Shown here: in pieces, positions 1 through 4,580 of the stretch
Layout: every line of letters begins with the position of its first letter
How positions within the stretch are numbered: the first letter of the stretch is position 1
DNA from: Candidatus Uhrbacteria bacterium
GTDB taxonomy: Bacteria; Patescibacteriota; Patescibacteriia; 2-12-FULL-60-25
Direction: 5' to 3'
Assembly: GCA_014728435.1 (NCBI GenBank)
Contig: WJLP01000071.1
Span: 1 to 5,831, forward strand
DNA: 5,831 nt
Position numbers and translations under genes: made by a program
The notes under the pieces: model-generated
What the model was told of the DNA's origin: nothing
What the model saw: the letters and a program-made list of their open reading frames with translations, nothing else
Database searches by the model: none

Positions 1-46
1 CTCCTCTCGGGAGATAATTATCAAATTTTTTGAGTTATGTCAATCA

Positions 47-75
47 TTGACAATTAGAGTCGGTTTTAGTAAACA
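47..75 (+). promoter_or_regulatory. Candidate promoter for the upstream non-coding RNA
   Basis: A perfect TTGACA -35 box (47-52) lies 17 bp before TAAACA (70-75), a poor -10 match (3 of 6). Initiation 7-8 nt downstream would fall at about 82-83, exactly where the first long stem of the candidate RNA begins. That agreement is the main support; the weak -10 keeps confidence low. Confidence 0.4.
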
Positions 76-82
76 GTATTCA

Positions 83-379
83 GGAGAGAATTGCTTTAAC
101 CGCAAGATCGCACCCTTCGATCCATCAGTCTGGCAACTGAACCGGCAGCTACGGCAGTTCTCTCCACAATTTTTGGGGATCTTTGGTGAAGCTTACCGCA
201 TAGCTCGGTTTAGCCACGGGTCTCCGCTCACTTGGAGGTACGGTTGACAACGCTATTGTTCGGCTCCCCACCGAATTTTCAATATGGTGTTGCCTGTGCC
301 TCCGCCCTTTGGAGAGGAGAATGTGAGTCATTATGCGACCCCCCCGCTTGTGACGCTTCTTCTCTCCAATTTTTTATTT
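83..379 (+). ncRNA. Candidate structured non-coding RNA or long proS leader, family not recognised
   Basis: This stretch has no credible ORF but dense pairing potential. Seen directly: a 12-bp stem 83-94/154-165 with one G-U; small hairpins inside it (106-110/118-122 and 126-129/136-139); hairpins 195-198/206-209, 222-225/234-237 and 259-263/271-275. The 7-nt loop of the last one (264-270) can form a 6-bp pseudoknot with 174-179 (TGGGGA with TCCCCA). The 3' end is an intrinsic terminator. I looked for signatures of tmRNA, RNase P RNA, SRP RNA, 5S rRNA and T-box leaders and found none. It could be an independent small RNA or an attenuated leader of proS, which starts 88 nt after the T-run. No thermodynamic folding or covariation was computed. 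Confidence 0.45.
309..379 (+). terminator. Intrinsic terminator at the end of the upstream RNA
   Basis: TTGGAGAGGAG (309-319) pairs over 11 bp, with one G-U, with CTTCTCTCCAA (359-369), followed at once by a T-run TTTTTT then ATTT. The loop is long (about 39 nt) but contains a further imperfect helix around GTCA (327-330) and TGAC (351-354). It would stop transcription before proS, so it marks either the end of a separate RNA or an attenuator. Confidence 0.55.
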
Positions 380-428
380 ATAACGAGGCTTGCTTTTTTG
401 GGTACGAAGCGGGTAACATACTATTTAG

Positions 429-460
429 CTGACAGTAGAAAGTAATAAATAAACGATAAT
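429..460 (+). promoter_or_regulatory. Possible proS promoter giving a near-leaderless transcript
   Basis: GATAAT (455-460) matches the -10 consensus at 5 of 6 positions, and CTGACA (429-434) matches -35 at 5 of 6, but the 20-bp spacer is longer than usual. Initiation would fall on or next to the proS ATG at 467. This fits the absence of a Shine-Dalgarno sequence in the AT-rich stretch before it. Confidence 0.35.
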
Positions 461-466
461 TTTTAT

Positions 467-1714
467 ATGAAATATTCGGAATTATTCGCCAAGCCGAGCA
501 AGACGGCACCGCATGACGCGGATTCGGCCAATGCCAAGTTTTTAGCGCAGGCGGGTTTTATTCATCAAGAGATGGCCGGAGTATATTCATGGCTTCCGTT
601 GGGGCTTAAGGTCTTGAAAAAAGTTGAGGCTATTATCCGTGAAGAATTAAACGAAATCGGAGCGCAGGAAATCTTGATGCCGGCTTTGCAGCCCAAAGAT
701 AATTGGGAAAACACGGGCAGGTGGGATGCCATGGATGTATTGTTTAAACTGCAATCGCAGACCGACAGGCAGTATGCTTTGGGGTCCACTCATGAAGAGA
801 TTGTAACGCCGCTTGTGGGCTCGTTTATCAATTCGTATAAAGATTTACCCGTGGCTGTTTATCAGATTCAGTCTAAGTATAGAGATGAGTTACGCGCCAA
901 GTCCGGAATCTTAAGAGGTCGTGAGTTTGGTATGAAAGATTTGTATTCTTTTCACGCCACGCAGGAAGATTTGGAACAATATTATGAAAAGGTTAAGCAG
1001 ACATATTTGCGAATTTTTAAACGTTGCGGTTTGGATGCCAAGGTCGTTGAGTCATCGGGCGGTGATTTTACCAAAAAATACAGCCATGAGTTTCAGGTGA
1101 TTACACCGGCCGGGGAAGATGATATTTTAGCTTGCCCAAATTGTACATTTGCTCAAAATATTGAGATCGCGACCATGAAAGCGGGGGAAGCTTGCCCGAG
1201 TTGCGGCAATAGTTTGGAATCCGTAAAAGGAATAGAGATTGGCAATATTTTTGACTTGAATGATAAGTTTACGACTGCTTTTGGAATTAAATACACTGAC
1301 GAATATGGAGAACAGAAAATTCCGATTATGGGTTGTTATGGCATCGGTACGACGCGTTTGGTTGGCGCGATTGTTGAAGCGCATCATGATGATAAAGGCA
1401 TGATATGGCCGGATGAGGTGGCGCCCGCGAATGTGCATTTGGTTACCTTGAATTCCAAAGATGAGGCGGTGAATGAGAAAGTATTGGCTACGGCGCAAGG
1501 TTTGCGTGATACTTGGGAGAAAGCCGGTAAAGAAGTTTTTTGGGATGACAGGACGAATGCATCTGCCGGTGAAAAGCTGGGTGACGCGGATTTAATGGGC
1601 TTGTCATTTAGAGTTGTAGTGTCACCAAAAACATTGGAGCAAAATGGAGTTGAAGTGAAGCGAAGAGATGAAGATGAGGCCAAGATTGTGGGATTGGATG
1701 AAATTGTGATGTAG
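467..1714 (+). CDS. proS: Prolyl-tRNA synthetase, short form without editing domain
   Basis: This 415-residue class II aminoacyl-tRNA synthetase charges tRNA-Pro with proline in the cytoplasm. Motif 1 and the dimer region lie in about residues 31-73. The substrate-binding THEE is at 108-111, motif 2 at about 138-163 (YRDE, then GREFGMKDLYSFH), motif 3 at 289-304 (GCYGIGTTRLVGAIVE), and the anticodon-binding domain at about 320-415. Typical bacterial ProRS is about 570 residues because a roughly 180-residue insertion domain that deacylates Ala-tRNA-Pro sits between motifs 2 and 3. Here that place holds only about 40 residues with two CxxC pairs (C223/C226, C243/C246), probably a small zinc knuckle. 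cis-editing is therefore predicted to be absent. ATG 467 gives the normal N-terminus (MKYSELF); no Shine-Dalgarno is visible and the start may be leaderless. The gene ends in TAG. Confidence 0.97.
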   Translation: MKYSELFAKPSKTAPHDADSANAKFLAQAGFIHQEMAGVYSWLPLGLKVLKKVEAIIREELNEIGAQEILMPALQPKDNWENTGRWDAMDVLFKLQSQTDRQYALGSTHEEIVTPLVGSFINSYKDLPVAVYQIQSKYRDELRAKSGILRGREFGMKDLYSFHATQEDLEQYYEKVKQTYLRIFKRCGLDAKVVESSGGDFTKKYSHEFQVITPAGEDDILACPNCTFAQNIEIATMKAGEACPSCGNSLESVKGIEIGNIFDLNDKFTTAFGIKYTDEYGEQKIPIMGCYGIGTTRLVGAIVEAHHDDKGMIWPDEVAPANVHLVTLNSKDEAVNEKVLATAQGLRDTWEKAGKEVFWDDRTNASAGEKLGDADLMGLSFRVVVSPKTLEQNGVEVKRRDEDEAKIVGLDEIVM

Positions 1715-1752
1715 CGCCACTCATTTGTTGACAGTGATTAGCAAGAATTAAG

Positions 1753-1789
1753 CAGTAATGGCAAGGAAATGACCATTATTGTTATTTTT
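1753..1789 (+). terminator. Probable proS terminator
   Basis: CAGTAATGG (1753-1761) pairs with CCATTATTG (1773-1781), 9 bp with one G-U and an 11-nt loop, followed by TTATTTTT. The stem is AT-rich, so strength is uncertain. Its position, 39 nt after the proS stop and ahead of the next promoter, fits a terminator. Confidence 0.5.
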
Positions 1790-1791
1790 GA

Positions 1792-1811
1792 TTAACAAAA
1801 TATTGTGTTAA
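1792..1811. promoter_or_regulatory. Inverted repeat just upstream of the -35 box
   Basis: TTAACA (1792-1797) and TGTTAA (1806-1811) form a perfect 6-bp dyad with an 8-nt AT-rich spacer, ending 4 bp before the TTGACA of the following promoter. This is a plausible regulator site, but short AT-rich dyads arise by chance. Confidence 0.3.
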
Positions 1812-1815
1812 CATC

Positions 1816-1844
1816 TTGACAGAGGTGAAAATGTGCGGCATGAT
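1816..1844 (+). promoter_or_regulatory. Promoter of the small unknown gene
   Basis: TTGACA (1816-1821) is a perfect -35 box. A 17-bp spacer leads to CATGAT (1839-1844), 4 of 6 for -10. The expected transcription start is about 1851, which gives a short leader containing GGAG and ATG 1869. It would also leave the GTG at 1833 untranscribed, supporting the later start codon. Confidence 0.55.
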
Positions 1845-1859
1845 GAAATATCGCACATT
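1830..1859. promoter_or_regulatory. Operator-like dyad spanning the -10 box
   Basis: AATGTGCG (1830-1837) and CGCACATT (1852-1859) are perfect 8-bp inverted arms with a 14-bp gap, arm centres 22 bp apart, about two helical turns. The gap contains the -10 box, so a dimeric regulator bound here would block initiation. As the predicted start is near 1851, the left arm is not transcribed, which argues for a DNA site over an RNA hairpin. The regulator is unknown. Confidence 0.45.
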
Positions 1860-1868
1860 GGAGAAACT

Positions 1869-2135
1869 ATGAAACAGCAAGTAAGCAAGCAAGAGCGGGC
1901 ATACCGGGCTTTCAGAGATTATTTACGCCGGGCGAGAGTCAGTGATTTTGTGGGTATTATGCAATTGCAAGACGCAATTCGCCGTGAATATGGAGTAGAT
2001 GTTTTGTTGAGAAATCTTAGCAGTGTTCGGCGATTGTCCGATGAGCACGCGGATTTGGTTATTCAGATATGTCCGGAGCTGGAAATTGATGATGTTTCGC
2101 TTTCGGAGCGCGTGCAAAGCGTGTTGGGTTTGTAA
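1869..2135 (+). CDS. Small hypothetical protein, 88 residues
   Basis: I do not recognise the family. The protein is mostly charged and predicted helical, with a basic N-terminal third (KQQVSKQERAYRAFRDYLRRAR) and an acidic C-terminal third (PELEIDDVSLSERVQ). It has no cysteine pair, signal peptide or membrane segment. A basic, helical start would suit nucleic-acid or protein binding, but no helix-turn-helix can be assigned. ATG 1869 is chosen because GGAG (1860-1863) lies 5 nt before it and because the promoter places transcription start near 1851. An in-frame GTG at 1833 would add 12 residues but lies upstream of that start. The gene is monocistronic: own promoter with dyads before it, strong terminator after it. 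Autoregulation is possible but unproven. Confidence 0.7.
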   Translation: MKQQVSKQERAYRAFRDYLRRARVSDFVGIMQLQDAIRREYGVDVLLRNLSSVRRLSDEHADLVIQICPELEIDDVSLSERVQSVLGL

Positions 2136-2155
2136 GTTTACTTGCGGCAACTTTT

Positions 2156-2182
2156 TCCTACTTGTAACAAGTGGGATTTTTT
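2156..2182 (+). terminator. Intrinsic terminator after the small gene
   Basis: TCCTACTTG (2156-2164) pairs with CAAGTGGGA (2168-2176), 9 bp with one T-G wobble and a TAA loop, followed directly by six T (2177-2182). It lies 20 nt after the small gene's stop and separates it from the next transcription unit. Confidence 0.75.
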
Positions 2183-2195
2183 ATTACGTAAAAGG

Positions 2196-2204
2196 TGTTA
2201 TAAT
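2196..2204 (+). promoter_or_regulatory. Extended -10 promoter of the GGDEF gene
   Basis: TGTTATAAT is a perfect extended -10 (TGn before TATAAT at 2199-2204). No good -35 is present; the expected place is taken by the T-run of the preceding terminator, as often tolerated with an extended -10. Initiation near 2211 would sit only about 3 nt before ATG 2214, which rules out the upstream in-frame TTG at 2142. Confidence 0.65.
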
Positions 2205-2213
2205 ACCCGTATT

Positions 2214-4553
2214 ATGGCAAGAGAAACAATGAGGTTACCGAAAACCGAGCAACAACATAATCGTTTGAAAGATTTGGCTAAAAAAGTTGTGGAATTATCA
2301 GCTGCAATGGAAAAAGAAAGGGATCCGCAAAAAAAGGAAAGTTTGTCGTTGGATTTGGAAATAGCGCAGAAAGAACATGAGTTTTTTAGGTGGGAAAGAG
2401 ACAGTACCGGCGCTAAGAAAGGCGATAGATTTGGCGTAGAATTGGCCGAGGAGTTGGAGAGTATGGGTTTAAAGCGCAATGAATCGGGTGAAGTGGATAT
2501 TGAGCAGTCGGAGTTATTGGACAGGCAGCATCTGGTTTTGGTTAATATGGGGGAGTTGGACAGGTTGAATCAACAGGGTGAGCATGCTTTGGGGGACGTG
2601 GGTTTGGAGCTGACCTATAATAAAATACAACAAACGGTCGCGGAGAATCTGCGTGAATTTATCGATGGTGAAGATGTGGTGGAAATGCTTCCGGATATGT
2701 TTGAGATATATCGTATATCCGGAAATGAATTTGGCGTTATGTTAAAAAACGTCAACGAGGGTATTGCGAAAAAGATTACCGAGCAATTACAAGGCAAGGT
2801 AGAGATGCCTGAAGGTTCGGGGGTCGAGGCCGCGCCCTTGGCCGCGAATAATATATCTTTTAGAAAAAGTTTTGAGTTGTTGCGGACTTTGAGATCCGCA
2901 TATTCTTTTGAAGAGGTTTCGGAGATTGATAAGTCGGATGCGGAGCAGGATGATAGGACTTTGTTGATTTCATTGTTAAAAGAAAGGATGTTTACCATGG
3001 CGGATTTTGTCAAGGTGAGATCCAGAATGGAAAGAATGGTCAGTAAGATAAAAACAGGCGATGCTGATGCGGAAGAGTTGTATGAAAAATATTTAAAAAA
3101 GACCTTGGGCGGAGTATTTGCGGAGGGCGCTTCCGATGAAGGTCTGGATTATGAAGCTTTTGTTCAAGCGCTTAAGGAAAGGGGCGCGGCATTGGAAACC
3201 GGTGAAGTAAATCATCCGGATTGGGAAAAGCATTTGTTTATCGCCTCCAGAGATGCTTCGGTTTCGGCTTTTCAATCCAGGTTTGAGATGAAGCGAAAGT
3301 CGGAAGTGGAATTGCAGAAGCAGATTTTAAGCGACGTTCAAGACAAAGCCGAGGAGATGAAGTTGGAAATTGAAGAGGGAGTGCCGATATCGCATAGGGA
3401 GAGGTTTGCCAAGGAATATGGCGAGAGCGAGGAGCGGGCGGTTGTAAGATTTGAGGAACAAAGGGCAAAATTGGGGGAAACCGAAGGGAGAAAGCTATTC
3501 GCTCAATTGCACGGTAAGTTGGATAAGTTGAATAATGCGAATGCGGATGAAAGGCGAGTTCGTTTGGCGGAGTTAAGTTTGGAGGTGGAAAAATTGAAGC
3601 GGGATTCGGCAACAGGTTTGAAAGGCAGAGGATTATTGTTTGGCGAAATGCAGGAAAGCATGGAGCAGAAAAAGCCGGTTTCCATTATTTCGATTGACAT
3701 GGCATTTTTAAAATTGTTTGACAAGGAGGGAGGCGCGAAAACAGGGGATGCGGCAATTTTGACGTCCGGAATGATATTGGATCACGTAAAAAGGAAATAC
3801 ACGGATTTGGGAGCCGAGGCGTATAGAGTCGGCGGAGACGAGTTTGTGTTAAAGCTTGATACGGATGATAAAGCGCGGGTGGAGCAAATGATTGAGGATG
3901 TACGGGAGTTGGCGCGTGACATGGGAGAGATACCCGAGTATAAAGGCGGAACGGGCAGATACACTCCGGAAGAATTGCAATTTAATTTTGGATCCATGGT
4001 TTATCCAAATCCGGAAATGCCTGAAATTGAAAATCCGGATAAATTGGTTAATGCGGCGGATGCGAAGGTTGAAGCCGATAAAGCGATAAACCGCTTTGTT
4101 TTGTTGATGCAAAAAGAGGATCGGTTGAGGCGAGTACCGCAAGCAGAGCGTGATAAGGCGCGCGTGGACATGGATGTGTTGTATGCTTATTCGGCCAAAG
4201 CGATTTTTGGTAATGAGGGCCGGGATAAAATAAAGGAATGGGCAAAGGAATACGCTTCGGGAGGTTTGTCTTTAAAAAGTATTAAGCAAGAGATGGTGGA
4301 GTTTATTAGTCGAGGCTTGAAAGAGAAGGGTAAAGAAGATATTGCCAAAATGGATTTGGAATATGTATTGCTTCGCAATGATCTGGTTGCGGAGATGCAG
4401 AGGGCGGAAATAGTTAAGCTCATGGATGAGTTGGAACAAGCGAAAAAGAAAGAAGAAACATCTCGGGAAAAGATAGCCGGTTTGCAGGAAAGGTTAAAAG
4501 CCGCGCAAGCGGAATTTGACGATATTGCCAAAATAAGGCAAGAGCTCGCTTAA
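2214..4553 (+). CDS. Soluble tandem-GGDEF protein (degenerate plus near-canonical diguanylate cyclase domains)
   Basis: Numbered from ATG 2214 (779 residues). A charged N-terminal coiled coil comes first (about 10-60). GGDEF-type domain 1 follows at about 105-190, with signature SGNEF at 169-173. A helical charged linker spans about 190-460. GGDEF domain 2 is at about 463-630, with TGL at 467-469, GGDEF at 540-544 and a typical end AADAKVEADKAINR at 614-627. A helical, coiled-coil-rich tail follows. Family enzymes make c-di-GMP from two GTP. Aligned by eye to PleD, domain 2 keeps the metal Asp (D495), Lys (K500) and late guanine-contact Asp (D512), but the usual Asn is Asp (D503). Domain 1 keeps Asn (N119) and Asp (D128) but has Asn (N111) for the metal Asp. 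No membrane segment, PAS, GAF or receiver domain is visible. ATG 2229, with weak AAGAG before it, is an alternative start. Activity and product are not certain. Confidence 0.8.
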   Translation: MARETMRLPKTEQQHNRLKDLAKKVVELSAAMEKERDPQKKESLSLDLEIAQKEHEFFRWERDSTGAKKGDRFGVELAEELESMGLKRNESGEVDIEQSELLDRQHLVLVNMGELDRLNQQGEHALGDVGLELTYNKIQQTVAENLREFIDGEDVVEMLPDMFEIYRISGNEFGVMLKNVNEGIAKKITEQLQGKVEMPEGSGVEAAPLAANNISFRKSFELLRTLRSAYSFEEVSEIDKSDAEQDDRTLLISLLKERMFTMADFVKVRSRMERMVSKIKTGDADAEELYEKYLKKTLGGVFAEGASDEGLDYEAFVQALKERGAALETGEVNHPDWEKHLFIASRDASVSAFQSRFEMKRKSEVELQKQILSDVQDKAEEMKLEIEEGVPISHRERFAKEYGESEERAVVRFEEQRAKLGETEGRKLFAQLHGKLDKLNNANADERRVRLAELSLEVEKLKRDSATGLKGRGLLFGEMQESMEQKKPVSIISIDMAFLKLFDKEGGAKTGDAAILTSGMILDHVKRKYTDLGAEAYRVGGDEFVLKLDTDDKARVEQMIEDVRELARDMGEIPEYKGGTGRYTPEELQFNFGSMVYPNPEMPEIENPDKLVNAADAKVEADKAINRFVLLMQKEDRLRRVPQAERDKARVDMDVLYAYSAKAIFGNEGRDKIKEWAKEYASGGLSLKSIKQEMVEFISRGLKEKGKEDIAKMDLEYVLLRNDLVAEMQRAEIVKLMDELEQAKKKEETSREKIAGLQERLKAAQAEFDDIAKIRQELA

Positions 4554-4555
4554 GC

Positions 4556-4580
4556 AAAAACAGCGCCGGGGCGCTGTTTT
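4556..4580. terminator. Bidirectional terminator between convergent genes
   Basis: CAGCGCC (4561-4567) and GGCGCTG (4570-4576) form a GC-rich stem extended by AAAA/TTTT pairs, with a tight loop. There is an A-run on the left and a T-run on the right, so it reads as an intrinsic terminator on both strands. It ends the GGDEF gene (stop 4551-4553). On the minus strand it overlaps the first bases of the elp3 stop codon (4579-4581). Confidence 0.8.

Noticed and set aside
83..380. T-box riboswitch controlling proS
   Set aside because: No AGGGTGG T-box motif or specifier-loop signature on the plus strand. GGGTGCG on the minus strand is in the wrong orientation and lacks the UGG needed to pair with the tRNA end.
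47..432. Two overlapping 66-residue plus-strand ORFs (47-247 and 232-432) and a minus-strand ORF at 149-331
   Set aside because: No ribosome binding sites, no protein-like composition, mutual overlap, and the region is better explained as structured RNA.
1728..1761. TTGACA at 1728-1733 as a promoter after proS
   Set aside because: No acceptable -10 box at a 15-19 bp spacing; the TTGACA at 1816 is better placed.
1833..1868. GTG 1833 as start of the small gene
   Set aside because: It lies upstream of the predicted transcription start and has no well-placed Shine-Dalgarno, whereas ATG 1869 has GGAG 5 nt before it.
2142..2213. TTG 2142 as start of the GGDEF protein
   Set aside because: The extra 24 codons run through an intrinsic terminator and the extended -10 promoter and do not look like protein.
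3238..3612. 124-residue proline-rich minus-strand ORF
   Set aside because: Shadow of the purine-rich coding strand of the GGDEF gene; no start signals of its own.
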